A DNA stretch of 64,000 nucleotides from assembly GCA_937892115.1 (NCBI GenBank), contig CALAUI010000026.1:1-64000 (forward strand), in the 5' to 3' direction. The stretch comes from an uncultured Clostridia bacterium (GTDB lineage: Bacteria > Bacillota > Clostridia > Oscillospirales > Acutalibacteraceae). Below the pieces are notes generated by a model. The model searched no databases. It was not told the DNA's origin and worked only from the letters and a program-made list of their open reading frames with translations. Each line of letters begins with the position of its first letter. Positions within the stretch are counted from its first letter, which is position 1. The translations under genes were made by a program, and so were the position numbers. Below, one piece after another: positions 8,361-20,000 of this stretch.

Positions 8361-9401
8361 TTAATAGTAGCTGACAGACCCGCGGGGAAGGTCCGTTATT
8401 TCGTATTCACCGTTAAATTCGGGGACGACGGAATACATATCATCTATTTCATAATAGTCGTACGGGTCAAAATCCTTCATTTCATCGGCAACGGGAAGAC
8501 CCGTATTTTTAACGCAGGCGAAATATATACCGTCCACTTCGTCCGTTTCTCCGTTGAATTTTTCCGCAAAGGTATCCGCACCCTCTCTTGTATCAAAGAC
8601 AAAGGTCAGGTCTCCGCCAAAATACCATTTCACGTTTCCGTCCTTTTCGGTATAGAACGGTGCCGAATACATCTTCATTTCAAGGTGATACGGCGTATCG
8701 CCGAAATAGTCAAGCATCGTCTTTATATCCGTCGGCTTTACGTCATCCTTCTTTTTAAAGACGATATAATCGTATTCCTCATAATCGTTTTCAACCGTCT
8801 TCCATTTGGTATAGCTGTGCATACCGTCATCGGCAATGTAATTTGCACTTGCGGTCCAATCGCCTTCATCAAAAATATAGGTTATGCTTTCCTGAAGAAG
8901 CCCGGTTTTCTCACCCTTTACGGTCGCCTCTATCGCCTCTGCACCGTAGGGGCTTTTTTCATTCGTTCTGTAAAACCTGATTGAATAATCATCCGCTTTG
9001 ATAATCACGTCACGCTGTTCCTGATGACCGTAGACATAGTGAACGCTGATGGGCTTACCGCTTTTTGATTTTGTATAATGGACGAATCCTTCCTCACCGT
9101 AACCGATATATTCCTCGTAAACGGTATTGCCGTTTTTATCCTTATAATAAGCTATGGCTGTGGAGCTTTCATTATCCTCTTCGGTCACGCAGGTAAGATC
9201 CTTTTTATCCATTTCGTGGTAAAAATCCACCTTGCTCACGTCTTTCAGAATTTCGTCAACCGTTAAACTGTTTTCAAAACGGGCAAGTATTTTTTCGTCT
9301 GCATTTATTACGGTTTTATTCTTTTTACCGCAGGCGGAAAACGTTGCCACCGCCGAGCAGATTATACAGATAACAGTCAGAATTGCGATTGCCTTTTTCA
9401 T
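8361..9401 (-). CDS. lipoprotein of unknown function
   Basis: The protein has 346 residues. The real start is the ATG at 9401, preceded by AAGGAG; the frame continues upstream into the next gene without a ribosome site. Residues 1-23 form a lipoprotein signal ending in the lipobox TFSAC, so the mature protein is anchored outside the membrane by its cysteine. The rest is rich in charged and aromatic residues with beta-strand character and no motif I recognise. It follows the Ntn hydrolase gene by 46 bases on the same strand. Its job is unknown. Confidence 0.75.
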   Translation of the reverse strand: MKKAIAILTVICIICSAVATFSACGKKNKTVINADEKILARFENSLTVDEILKDVSKVDFYHEMDKKDLTCVTEEDNESSTAIAYYKDKNGNTVYEEYIGYGEEGFVHYTKSKSGKPISVHYVYGHQEQRDVIIKADDYSIRFYRTNEKSPYGAEAIEATVKGEKTGLLQESITYIFDEGDWTASANYIADDGMHSYTKWKTVENDYEEYDYIVFKKKDDVKPTDIKTMLDYFGDTPYHLEMKMYSAPFYTEKDGNVKWYFGGDLTFVFDTREGADTFAEKFNGETDEVDGIYFACVKNTGLPVADEMKDFDPYDYYEIDDMYSVVPEFNGEYEITDLPRGSVSYY

Positions 9402-9447
9402 TGTATTCTCCTTGTGGCATAAATTTGCCGCAAATTTTTTCGTTTGC

Positions 9448-10428
9448 TTATTTGTCAAATTCCCTGCAATCAACCCCGAAGGTATACTTTTTTGAGTAAT
9501 CAAGGGATACGCACATTGAAAGAGTCCGCTTTGAGCAGTTATATACCGCACTCCATAAACTCTGCACGATATATCCTTTTTTATGGTTATAATACAGATG
9601 ACAGCGTTCAAGAATTTTCATTGCTCTGTCCTCGGTCATCACGAGTCCCGTCTCCTCAAATTCCTCATGAAGCCATTTTTCACGGGTATAGCCGGAGCCG
9701 TTGATGGGTCTGCCGGGGGTGTGATAGAAATTCAGCAGATACTGTCTTTCTCTGTCTGCTCTGTAAACGGTCATCTCATTGTCAAGATACTCTATGATTG
9801 CGCTTTTACCGGATGCATCGGTTATCTGATAATGATAGGCGACCTTCAGCGAATCGTGCATATCATATTTTGAAAACAACTCTATCGCCTCTTCAACCGT
9901 TGCGCATTTATCAAGGACCGCTCTTATCATAACCGTTGTGATTATGGGTATTTTGCCCGTTTCCTGCTTTGTGGATACGGTATTCAGCTTAACGACCGCA
10001 ATGGAAAGTCCTTTTTCGTTGACACCGTCCATGCAGGCAAAGGGAGCGGCAAGCAGATGCTTCTGCATACCCTTCTTTCTGAGGATTTCGTTATCACAGA
10101 GAAGCACGTCCGCGGATGTTACGCCAACACTTTTATAGCCGTTTTCCGGGGAAGTCCATACCACGACGCAGGGAGCTTTCCTGTAATCAAAATTCCTTGA
10201 GAAAATGTGGTCTCCCTCTTCGGTAAAGGAATTGAAGGTGGTGCAGCCAAAATCGGGAATTTTTATCCTCGCATCCTCTTTGCTGAGCAAAAAATGCTTC
10301 TGAACAAACAGCATAAGCCCGCCTACGGTTTTAACACCCCTTGAAAGAAGCTTGTCAAGGCCGTAATCCTCTTTATAGTCAAGCAGGAAGATATTATCAC
10401 CCAATCTGCGAAACTGCGTATCAGCCAT
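9448..10428 (-). CDS. Ntn hydrolase of the C45 / acyltransferase-acid amidase type
   Basis: The 326-residue protein resembles N-terminal-nucleophile amidases of the acyl-CoA:6-aminopenicillanate acyltransferase and acid-ceramidase-like group. The motif FGCTTFNS near residue 60 would be the self-cleavage site, exposing a cysteine as the nucleophile of the mature chain. FSRNFDY and DGVNEKGLSIAV follow as in that family. Enzymes of this group hydrolyse amide bonds of bile salts, N-acyl amino acids or penicillins; the substrate here cannot be told. Because the cysteine is internal, it differs from bile salt hydrolases, in which it is residue 2. A GGGGTG site precedes the start. Confidence 0.8.
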   Translation of the reverse strand: MADTQFRRLGDNIFLLDYKEDYGLDKLLSRGVKTVGGLMLFVQKHFLLSKEDARIKIPDFGCTTFNSFTEEGDHIFSRNFDYRKAPCVVVWTSPENGYKSVGVTSADVLLCDNEILRKKGMQKHLLAAPFACMDGVNEKGLSIAVVKLNTVSTKQETGKIPIITTVMIRAVLDKCATVEEAIELFSKYDMHDSLKVAYHYQITDASGKSAIIEYLDNEMTVYRADRERQYLLNFYHTPGRPINGSGYTREKWLHEEFEETGLVMTEDRAMKILERCHLYYNHKKGYIVQSLWSAVYNCSKRTLSMCVSLDYSKKYTFGVDCREFDK

Positions 10429-10516
10429 ATTTTCACCCCTTTTTATCTGATTCCCTACTCCGTATTTTATTCCTTTGCCACGGATATGTCAATATTGCCC
10501 GTTTTGAATAAAACAG

Positions 10517-10545
10517 TTGAATCGGCGTCACGTTTGTTCTATAAT
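10517..10545 (+). promoter_or_regulatory. promoter of the symporter gene
   Basis: TTGAAT (10517-10522) and TATAAT (10540-10545) are 17 bp apart, 35 bases before the ATG. Confidence 0.7.
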
Positions 10546-10579
10546 ATGTCAGAATAAAATGTGAATTGAGGATAAAATA

Positions 10580-12196
10580 ATGGTTCAGACATCCGAAATA
10601 TATGAAGACGTGCTTTCGCCTCAGTCAACGGATAATTGCTCTGAAAAAGTGAGAGCATACGTGTCTTCACTTAATCTTCCCGGGAAGGAAGCATCCCGTT
10701 ATGCCCTTACGGTAGAGGAAATACTGCTTGATTCGGCAGAAAACGGAGAATGTGAAAAAATCCGTCTGTCTACGGGAAAGAAGTTTTTCCGCAGCTGTAT
10801 CACGCTTGAGCTTTTCGGAAAGCAGCAAAACATTTTTCGCAAAAACAGCTCCGGCAGCTTCCTCGGAGACAGTATTCTCAAAAATCTCGGTCTTTCCCCG
10901 GAATATTCCTATTCAGACAACGTAAACACTTATCTGTTCCGTATCAAAAAGAAAGCTCTCAATCCCTTTATGACTCTTGCAATCGTCATAATCGGGGCGG
11001 TCCTGCTCGGTGTTATCGGCAAGGCATTTTTCTCCGCCGGGCTGATTAACGGAATAATCAACAGCGTTATCAATCCCCTGCACGACGCCTTTCTGAGTAT
11101 GCTCACCTGCGTAGCGGGCCCCATGATTTTTCTCTCGGTCTCCTGGGGTATTTACGGTATAGGAGATGCGGCAACGCTCAAAAAAATCGGCAAAAGACTG
11201 ATGAGAAGCTATGTGGGTCTGGTTTATCTTGTAACCGTGATATTCTCGTTGATTCTGATTCCGGTATTCGGTATTACCGTTACCTCGGGCAATTCGGGTT
11301 CAACGGAATTATCCTCAATTTTCAAGACAATTCTCGGCATCATTCCCAAAAACATAGTCAGTCCGTTTATGGAAGGCAACACCCTTCAGATAATCTTTCT
11401 TGCGGTAATATTCGGTGCAGCCATGCTTTTCCTCGGTCAGAAAACCACCGCCGTGGCAAGGGCAATCGAGCAGATAAACTGCATCGTAACGTATCTGATT
11501 GAAATTATCAGTAAGATTGTGCCGTATTTTATTTTTCTTGTTATCCTCAGTCTTATTTGGAGCGACTCCGCATCCTCATTAAGCAGTGTCAGTAAATATA
11601 TCATCGCACCGATTGTCTGCATTATTCTCTGCGGCATCGCCAGAGTCGTGATATCCGGCCTGAGAATGAAAACAAATCCCGTGGAGCTGGCAAAAAAGGG
11701 CTTTTCAACCTTTATCATTGCCCTCACCACCGCATCCTCTGCCGCCGCTTTCGGAAATAATATGAACACGTGTCGCAGGCAATACGGTATTGACGACACC
11801 ATTTCGTCATTCGGTCTTCCTCTCGGTATCGTTGCATGCAAGCCCTCAACGGCAATAGTCTACGTTTCAGCCGCCCTTTTCTTTTCGTCGGTTTATCATG
11901 TTGAAATATCGGTATCGTGGATGATAACGCTGATTTTTTCGGCAGGCATCCTTGCCATTGCCACTCCTCCCATTCCCGGCGGAGCGATGACCGCATACAC
12001 CGTACTGTTTGCTCAGATGGGTATCCCCGCCGATGCCATTGCAATCGCTCTTGCCTGCGATGCTCTGTTTGATTTCGTAAGCACCGGATTTGATCAGTAC
12101 GGCATTCCTCTTACGATTCTTCCTCAGGCAAACAAGCTGGGTCTGGTGGATATGAATATACTCAAAAGCAAGGCGGGCAAAAAACAAAGCAAATGA
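10580..12196 (+). CDS. dicarboxylate/amino acid:cation symporter with an N-terminal ATPase-like domain
   Basis: Residues about 130-535 match the DAACS family (GltP/DctA type): about eight membrane segments plus re-entrant loops, with TTASSAAAFGNNMN and PPIPGGAMTAY where the family binds cation and substrate. Substrates of the family are glutamate, aspartate or C4-dicarboxylates. Residues 1-125 are soluble and look like an RsbW/GHKL-type fold: a helix with LPGKEASRYALTVEEILLDSAEN, reminiscent of the N-box helix, then beta strands. The family normally lacks such an extension, so 538 residues is long. GAGGATAA precedes the start. It is monocistronic and closed by the hairpin at 12216-12244. Confidence 0.8.
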   Translation: MVQTSEIYEDVLSPQSTDNCSEKVRAYVSSLNLPGKEASRYALTVEEILLDSAENGECEKIRLSTGKKFFRSCITLELFGKQQNIFRKNSSGSFLGDSILKNLGLSPEYSYSDNVNTYLFRIKKKALNPFMTLAIVIIGAVLLGVIGKAFFSAGLINGIINSVINPLHDAFLSMLTCVAGPMIFLSVSWGIYGIGDAATLKKIGKRLMRSYVGLVYLVTVIFSLILIPVFGITVTSGNSGSTELSSIFKTILGIIPKNIVSPFMEGNTLQIIFLAVIFGAAMLFLGQKTTAVARAIEQINCIVTYLIEIISKIVPYFIFLVILSLIWSDSASSLSSVSKYIIAPIVCIILCGIARVVISGLRMKTNPVELAKKGFSTFIIALTTASSAAAFGNNMNTCRRQYGIDDTISSFGLPLGIVACKPSTAIVYVSAALFFSSVYHVEISVSWMITLIFSAGILAIATPPIPGGAMTAYTVLFAQMGIPADAIAIALACDALFDFVSTGFDQYGIPLTILPQANKLGLVDMNILKSKAGKKQSK

Positions 12197-12215
12197 TTAT
12201 CCGATATATAAATTC

Positions 12216-12250
12216 AGGCAGGCACTGAAATTCAGTGCCTGCCTTTGATT
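12216..12250. terminator. bidirectional terminator
   Basis: Perfect 14-bp arms, AGGCAGGCACTGAA (12216-12229) and TTCAGTGCCTGCCT (12231-12244), lie between converging genes and are followed by TTTGATTATT. Confidence 0.8.
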
Positions 12251-12269
12251 ATTAACCGTATGTACCGTA

Positions 12270-13916
12270 TTATTCGGCTGCGTTTTCAACTACTGTATTT
12301 TCAACCGCAGCGCCTTCAAGACCTTCGTTTTCTTCGTGACGCTTTTTACGCATTTCGTCAAGTTCTTCATACATCTTCTGCTTTGTTTCGCCCTCAACGT
12401 TATAAAGGAACTTGAGGATGATTGCCTTGAGCAGATTTGAAAGAGCGTATGTGAATACAAGCAGGGCAAGAAGCCACAGACAAGTGCCGAGATATCCGGA
12501 TTCCGTAGTCAGTCCGGCTTCGATTCTGAGCTTGATGATATCAATAAGCTCAAGGGAATCGGCGCTTTCAAAAGCACCCTCGGCTATCTTTTTCTGAATG
12601 AGAGAATCAAGTCCCGCCTTGTCCGAAGTGGGATAAGAAATCCATACAAGGATAAAGGGAATGAGCATATCCTTGATGTAGGTGAAGCCGGAGTTTATCC
12701 AGCCGGGGATAATGCCCTGAACGGCCTCAAGTCTTTCGCCGGTCTGCCATTCAAGATAGTCGTAATACTCGACGTTGAAGTGTGAGGTGGAAAGCTCCTG
12801 GAAGCCGACACCGACACCGAAAAGGAAATAGAAAATATAGAAGAATACCGCAATCCAGCCCTTCCAGAAATAAAGTCCCATGACCTTTTCCGCATAGCAG
12901 ATGCCGAAAAGAACGGCGGAAGCGATAAGGGAATATACACCGCAGAAGCGGAGTATCTTGGTGGGCTCGTGCTTCTTTGCGATAAAACCGCAGGCAATAT
13001 TGCCCACAACCGTACCTGCCGCCGTGGGAACGGTAAGCAGGATAACGTTGGACGAGCCGACGGTAATACCGGCGAGCAGAGTTGAGAATTTGCCGAGATT
13101 GGCAAAAACGTTAACCCACGTAAAGTACTGATAAGCTCTGTAATTCTTGTATTTGAAAAGGGAGAACAGTTCCTTTGAAAGCTTTACCTTTTCTTTTTTG
13201 GGAAGCTCTATTCTTTCTTTACATAACAGACCGCACATGAGATTGCCGACCATGGTGAGCGTAGCGGCAATGAGGGTGAGGATAATATATCTGTCGGTAT
13301 ATCTTGCATCGCCCTTGGGAATGAAGAGCTTGAAAAGCTCGGGGCTGAGATATGCAAGACCGTAGCCGAGGTAATAGGAAATCTGCCAGAGGGTGGCAAT
13401 TCCTTTTTTCTCTTTGTGGTTGGGAGTGATGACCTGAATAAGATTCTGACCGAGGTTGTTGAACGCATTGAATACCGTCTGCAAAGCGGCAATTCCGTAA
13501 CGCAGCCACGTCATCTGTCTGACAGTCCAGCCCGTGGGAACCCAATAGAAGGAAACGGTCAGAACGAATATGGGAATGAGGCAGATGATATACCATTGAC
13601 GGTAACGGCCCCAGCGACTCTTCCATTTCTGTACGATTACGCCTGCGATAAGAGGCATCAGCAGACCGAGAACCGTGGTTATAGTCGTCTGACGGGCGGA
13701 TATGGATGCGATTTCTTCCGTGGATACACCTACCGGTCCGAAATACAGCTCATAGAGGAAGGTGGCGGCAAGAGTACCCGTAAGGGTGGTGCCGAACATT
13801 CCGCCGATACGTGCAAGACATATACTGACGTACTCTATGGGTCTCAGATACTTCTGCTGTTCGGAATGATTTGAATCAAGAACAGGTCCCGGATATTTTT
13901 CTCTCTTTTTGCTCAT
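12270..13916 (-). CDS. GPH-family (MelB-like) sugar:cation symporter
   Basis: The 548-residue protein has twelve predicted membrane spans. It carries the loop motif KSRWGRYRQW after helix 2, a position where MelB-type glycoside-pentoside-hexuronide transporters have a similar basic motif. The family imports sugars with Na+ or H+. The C-terminal 45 residues are a charged cytoplasmic tail, with about 10 alternating A/V/E residues at the end. The frame opens two codons earlier, but the ATG at 13916 has AAAGGGGAATGCTT upstream. The alpha-galactosidase at 6.2-8.3 kb makes galactosides a possible substrate, but the genes are not adjacent. Confidence 0.8.
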   Translation of the reverse strand: MSKKREKYPGPVLDSNHSEQQKYLRPIEYVSICLARIGGMFGTTLTGTLAATFLYELYFGPVGVSTEEIASISARQTTITTVLGLLMPLIAGVIVQKWKSRWGRYRQWYIICLIPIFVLTVSFYWVPTGWTVRQMTWLRYGIAALQTVFNAFNNLGQNLIQVITPNHKEKKGIATLWQISYYLGYGLAYLSPELFKLFIPKGDARYTDRYIILTLIAATLTMVGNLMCGLLCKERIELPKKEKVKLSKELFSLFKYKNYRAYQYFTWVNVFANLGKFSTLLAGITVGSSNVILLTVPTAAGTVVGNIACGFIAKKHEPTKILRFCGVYSLIASAVLFGICYAEKVMGLYFWKGWIAVFFYIFYFLFGVGVGFQELSTSHFNVEYYDYLEWQTGERLEAVQGIIPGWINSGFTYIKDMLIPFILVWISYPTSDKAGLDSLIQKKIAEGAFESADSLELIDIIKLRIEAGLTTESGYLGTCLWLLALLVFTYALSNLLKAIILKFLYNVEGETKQKMYEELDEMRKKRHEENEGLEGAAVENTVVENAAE

Positions 13917-13997
13917 AAGCATTCCCCTTTCAAGTCTTATGCATTCATTATAATTCTCGCCGGGATAAAATTCAACTAAAATTTACGTGAAAAGCAG

Positions 13998-14020
13998 GGC
14001 TGATGATAATTCATCAGCCC
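13998..14020 (-). terminator. terminator after the giant secreted protein gene
   Basis: Arms GGGCTGATGA (13998-14007) and TCATCAGCCC (14011-14020) form a tight hairpin 15 bases beyond the stop codon at 14035, with GCTTTTC following on the minus strand. Confidence 0.65.
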
Positions 14021-14034
14021 CGGTTTTATGAAAT

Positions 14035-17000
14035 TCAGTTTTTATTATCCATACTGAAGTCAAAGAGCATTCTGAAGAAATAACCGATTCTCTTGAATAC
14101 GCAGGCAAGCTTATCAAAGAAGCTTTCGTGCTTTTCCTTACCGCAGTACGGGCAGGAGGTGTTTTCGCCTTTTTTGAGTTCTTCAATTTCGGCTTTGGAT
14201 TTTTCAAGCTCTTTGCTGAGATTCTCTATCTGCTTATTCTTTTCGGCAGCTTCGTTTTTCAGTGACGTAATCTCATTTTCAAGCTTTGAAATATCACCTT
14301 CGAGGGCGGCTATATCGTCAGACTTTGCGGCAATTTCAACATTCTTGGCATTAACAGCCGCATTAAGGTCGGAAATACTGTTTTCAAGGTCCCTGATTTC
14401 CTCATCCTTCGCGTGCGCGGATTCTTTAAGATTTTCAAGCTCGGCAGTCTTTTCCGCAAGCTGAGATTCAAGGTCCGCCTTTTCTGTTTTTGCCGTTTCA
14501 AGAGAAGCGTTTGCCGTATCGAGAGCCGCTTTCGCTTCGGTCAGCTCTTTGTTTGCGCTGACGAGTTCTGAAGTGAGTTCGCTTATCTGCGACTCTGCAT
14601 TTTTGAGGCCTGTATCAGCCACGGCAAGCTTTTCCTCCGCCGTATTGAGAGCGTCGGTTTTATCTTTCAGAGCATCCTGAGCTGCCTTAAGGTCACCGGC
14701 TGCCTTGTCGAGCGTTTCCTCCGCTGTTTTAAGTGCGGCGGATTTTTCTTCGAGCGCTTTGTTTGCCGCATCAAGTGCCGACTGTGCCTCGGCAAGCTGC
14801 TTCACGCTTTCGTCCTCGCCCTTTTTATATCCGCAAACGGAGCAGGTGTAGGTAATCTCGCCGTCACCGTCCTCGTCTTTGACAAACGAATGCAGCTGCA
14901 TACCTTTGACAAGCTCGGTATGCTCGCAGGTCGCCGCATACCAGTGTGAATATTCATTCTTACTGTATTCGGTGTTGAAGGTATGCTCGTGAGTCAGAGC
15001 GGTGTAAACCGCATTTACCGTAATTCCGCCTGCATGGAAAGTATATCCGCTCCACCTTGCCGTATAACCGTCTTTTTCGGGAATAGCCGGTTCTTCAATA
15101 TAATCCGTTTCCACCGTATACGGTAATTCGTCAATCACTTTGCCGTCTGCAACAAATTTGGCTATATAGGTTTCAGGAGCGTATTCTGCAGTTACCGTAA
15201 CTCCGCCGACATCAAGTTTGTAATCACCCCATGATGAAGCATAACCGGTCTTATACGGAATTGCGGGCTCGTCAACAGATTCGTCATCCATCGTATAAGG
15301 TAAAGCAGCTACCGTCTTTCCGTCTGCAACAAACGTTGCATAATACGTAATCGGTGTTAATACGGCTTTGTACGTAACATCTTCCGCAGGCATTGTTTCA
15401 GCCACCTCGGGCGTCCAGCCGTCAAAGGTGTAGCCCTCTCTTTCGGGGCTCGCATGCTTATCGATGACAGCGCCGAACGGTAAATAAGTGGTTGTTGTGT
15501 AGCCCATGACATCCCATGTCAATTTGTATGATACGGGAGTACAGATACCCGAAATGACAACGTCCTCCTCGGGCATGATAAAGCTGTTATTCGTTACGGT
15601 TACATTACCGGAGATAACGTCCCATCTGCTCAGTTCCATTCCCGTATCGGGTACTATTCTGAGTGTAATCCTCTCACCGCTTGCGGCAACGGATTTTGAC
15701 GGCGTTACCGTGCAGTTTTCACAGTCTTTTACCGTGATTTTTCCGATGCGTGCAAAATTCGCCTTGACCTTGACGCCGAAATCGGGCATAACGAAGCTGT
15801 TATCCTTGATTTCAACCTCGGGTATTATTTCAAAGCCCTTGAAAGCGTAACCGTCGTTTGCGACTGCGGAAAGCGTGACTTCGTCGCCTTCCTTCGGTGA
15901 AACGGGATTTGAAGTAACCGTTCCCCTGTCGCTTTCTTCGATTACAAGCTGAGGAATGTTATCGGCTGTTTCAAATAATCTGAGGTAAATATAAAGCTTA
16001 TTCTCACCGTTATGGTCAGTATAAGGGAATACAGTGCCGTTAATGACGACCTTTGATAAGGGGTCAACGTCGGTAACCTTAAGGTAGACGTGATTTCCTT
16101 CACCGTTCACGGGGCTATCGCTGAGGTTTCCTTTGACCGATGCGCAGGATTCAATAATAATTTTATCCGCACCCATACCTGCGCCGATACCGCCCGATTC
16201 CTTATTGACGGTATTATCGGCGGTCACAACGCCGCCGTTGATTCTGATGATTTCGGCTTTTGTATTTTCGCCTGCACCGATAGAATAAGGAGCAAGATCG
16301 CTTTGGGCATTCACCGTTCCGCCGTTGATAACTATATCTTTGACACAGAAGGTTTTTCCGTCAACCTTATCGTTATAACCCGCACCGATAGCCGCACCCT
16401 TGACCGAGTGAGCGGTTATTGTGCCGCCGTTGATGATGATGCCCTCCGCGGTGTATACCGTATCGCCCGAAGGAGCGCTCTGCGCATCAATATAGCCCGA
16501 GCCGATAGCCGCCGAATACTCGGTGTTGACGGTTGCGTTGATAATACCGTCGTTAATAACGATTCCGTGAACAACGTGACCGACGTCGGAGCCGATAGCC
16601 GCCGAGCCGAAATTGCCCGTAACATCAAGCTTTCCCTTACCGTCTATTGTCAGCGTACCTGCACTGCCGTTCTTTGATATACCGGCAGAACCATTTCCGC
16701 CGTACAGCTCGTTTTCGGAATTTTCCGCAAGAGTGATGCATACGTCGCCGTCGCTTGAATCAGCTATTTTGATGGGCGGCTCATTGTTCGCCATTCCGTT
16801 GATGCGTACTCCGTCAAGCGTGATATGCGCACAGGCACCGAACGGAACGTAAATTCTGTCGGTTGTTTCCCGAGAATACGGATTGGCATTTCTGACGATT
16901 ATATCTGCCCCGTCCTTGACGGTAAGCACGTTGCCGGAATATGAGACTTTGCCGCAGTCAACAGCGTCAACGATAAAACCGCCGAACTGTTTTTCATAAT

Positions 17001-20000
17001 ATTTCTGTCCGTCGATTGTTTTGAAGCCGTAGCTCTCACCGCCGATTTCGATATCATGCTCTTCATCGGTAAGATAAACGAATGCGGCAGTTTCGTTCGG
17101 AGCCGTGGTATACGGAAGCTCTTTGCCGTCAATAATAATCGGACTGTTGTCGGGATTTTCAATACGGTTAATATAAACCTTTTCGCCCTCTTCATTTACG
17201 GGAACTGTATTTATTCCGCCCGTTGAACATACGCAGGCGTTCTCGCTGATAACGAATCTGCCGTTCGGGCTGCTGCTGTATACTCCTATGCCGTAATAAT
17301 CCCTTGTATACGGCTGGTAACAGTCGGCGTTTATCTGACCGCCGCTGATAATCGTGTTCATGCCGGAAGCATATATGCCGCACGCATTCTGAGACTTTGC
17401 GATAAGAGAACCGTTTCCGTCAATGATAAGGTTTCCTCTTGCCGAAATCGCGTTCTGATAGTTGGTGCCGTAAGATATATTCTCCGTTCCGTCAAGCAGT
17501 GTCAGGTGACAGGTTGTGTTGCCGGCATCAATTGCAGGCAATGCAACATAGGTTACGTTTTTTACACCTGCAAGGCCTATGCTTACAACGGCGTCATCGG
17601 CAACCTTTATTCTGTGATTTGATACGGTGGATTCGTCGGTATTCTCAATAACGTACACACCCGATTCCTTTATCGTTATACAGCCGACGTAAAGAGCGGT
17701 AACCGTATATTCAACAGCAAAGAGGTTCCAGTCCTCACACCAAACGGTATAATCACCGGCTGTTGTCGGATAGAGAACGGCAGAGTAACCGCACTCCGTG
17801 CATTCTGCATAATAATTTCCGTCATCATTTTTGGTGAATTTACAACTATGACCGAAAGCGGCTATCGGCTGACTTTCTTCCTTGTATTCGCATATTTTAC
17901 AGGTTCTTTCCGCCGTTGAGCCATTCTCTGTGCATGTGGGAGCAACATATCCGGAGGCAACCTCAAAATCGTGCTCGTGGTCATACTCCCACACGGCATA
18001 AAGTGTCTTACCCGGTGTAACGATTTCTTTATCACTTAATACTATATTGCCTGACTCACTTAAGCTCCAGCCCTTAAACAGTTTTCCCTCCGGAGCCGCA
18101 AACGGATTGTTGACGGTTGAAATTGAAGCACCGCTTACGGCAACTGCGGTTTTTTCTTCGTTTGTTCCGTCATTCTTTTTCAGTATAATCTGTGCATCTC
18201 CGAAATAGCCGCCGTGCCATTTGCCTATGAGAGAGCCGGTATCAAATCCCTCGGGAACTATGAGCAGGCATCGGTTGTTTTTTGTTCCGACTCCGGAAAA
18301 AGCGTTATCGCCGATTGTTTTCGGAATGCCCTTGAAGATAACTTTTCTTATAAGCATATCGCTTCCGAAGAATCTGTCGGGAACGTTTTTGGTGTTTTCG
18401 GGGAAGGTGTATGAATTCTGTTCGGACGAAACGAGCATTCCGTATTCCGTACTGAATTCGGAAACCACGTCGAAATAACCTTCGTGGTCATCATAGTATA
18501 CTATTCCTCTGTCTTCAACTTCCGATTTTGAAAGTCTTACTTTACTGTTATTACAGTTTGTTGAGGAAAAGACGTACATTTCATCCGTGGAGAACGTATT
18601 TGATTCGCCGTAGAATGCACGGGCCGCAAGACGGGCATTTTCGTCAAACGTGCCGTCATTCATATTAAACAGTCCGCCCGTTGCCTGGTCATGGACAAGG
18701 AAGCAGCCGCTGTCGTCACATTCACCTGAGGTTTCGGTATTTACGGCATAGGTCTGACCGTCATTGAAACGGTATGAATCTGCGTTTACGGGAAGATAAC
18801 ACTTCATGCTTACGCCGCTGCCCAGGTCAAAATTACTTGTACTGAATGAGGTAATCATCTGATTTCCGATAATTCCGACATCGGGAGTTACACAGTTCGC
18901 GGCAAGATAATCGGCAAAGGTGCCTTTAATACCGCTTGACTGATACATAGTGTAAATAAGCTTTGCATCCTTGGCGGAAACACTTCTCTTTTTCAGATCT
19001 TCGCCCGAGGATATTCTTTGCTGTAATTCCTCTTCTTTATACGGTGAATAAACAGCGTCTCTTTCCGAAAGCACCCATGAATTTTTGCTGAAGTATTCTT
19101 CATATACTTCCAGAAGGTCGTGTTTTTCGTTATACATAGTGCCGTAAGTAAAGCTGAAATCGGATGTAATCGCAACGTTTTTATACTCAATGCTCTTTCC
19201 CAGCTGATAGCAATAGTTGGGATTTCCCGTAAGAAACGTTGTATAATCTCTTATTATGCTTGATTCGGAGGATGCCCACTGAGTCTGTATATCTTCTGTG
19301 TCGTCTTCACCGTGAGCTTTGGATAACGAAACAACCGTCTGCGTAAACGTTCCGAAGTTTACGTTCATGAGCATAAGGTAAGTAATAACAGTTTCCGCCT
19401 GGTCTCTGATTTCACCCTCAAAGCCGTGTGTCAGAGCAAGCATTTTCAACTGTGCAAACGTAGGAGAAGTAAGGGATTCCTCACCGTTTATCCATTTGGT
19501 ATAGTTTTCATAAGCCGACTTAACGTTGGATGCAAAGCGTCTTTCGTTCGCCGCATTATATGCGCATGCAAAAGCAAGCGAATCCGCAAGGTCAGCCGCA
19601 AACTGCTTTGCTTTTTCGCGTTTTTCCGTCTCTGAGAGATAACTCCATTCGGTATCAAATCCGCCGTAAGCGGAAAGCTTTTTGTCCTGTGCGGCTTCGT
19701 AAACGCCCTTTTCAAGAGCTTCAATCAGCTTATCAACGCAGTTATCGGTTGAAATAGCGGTTAATTCATCAAGATTTTTACTTATATATTCGGAGGGTAA
19801 CGTTACGGAATACTCAACGGGGGCGGAATCAACCGAAGCTTTCGGCTCACGCGGCAGCTTTTCACCGACGTCTCCGAAATTTTTCCCCGAATAAACCTGA
19901 ATATAATTGCCGTCGTCATCCTTACCGTACAGGGCACGCAGATCAGTCGGGCAATCGCCGTCTGCACCCTGCCACTGCTCAACGTAATTCACAAGCAGCC

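Noticed and set aside
8331..8984. 217-codon plus-strand frame
   Set aside because: It is antisense to the lipoprotein gene, whose start, ribosome site and lipobox are clear.
16090..16677. 195-codon plus-strand frame inside the giant gene
   Set aside because: It is a mirror of the repetitive beta-helix coding region and lacks a ribosome site.
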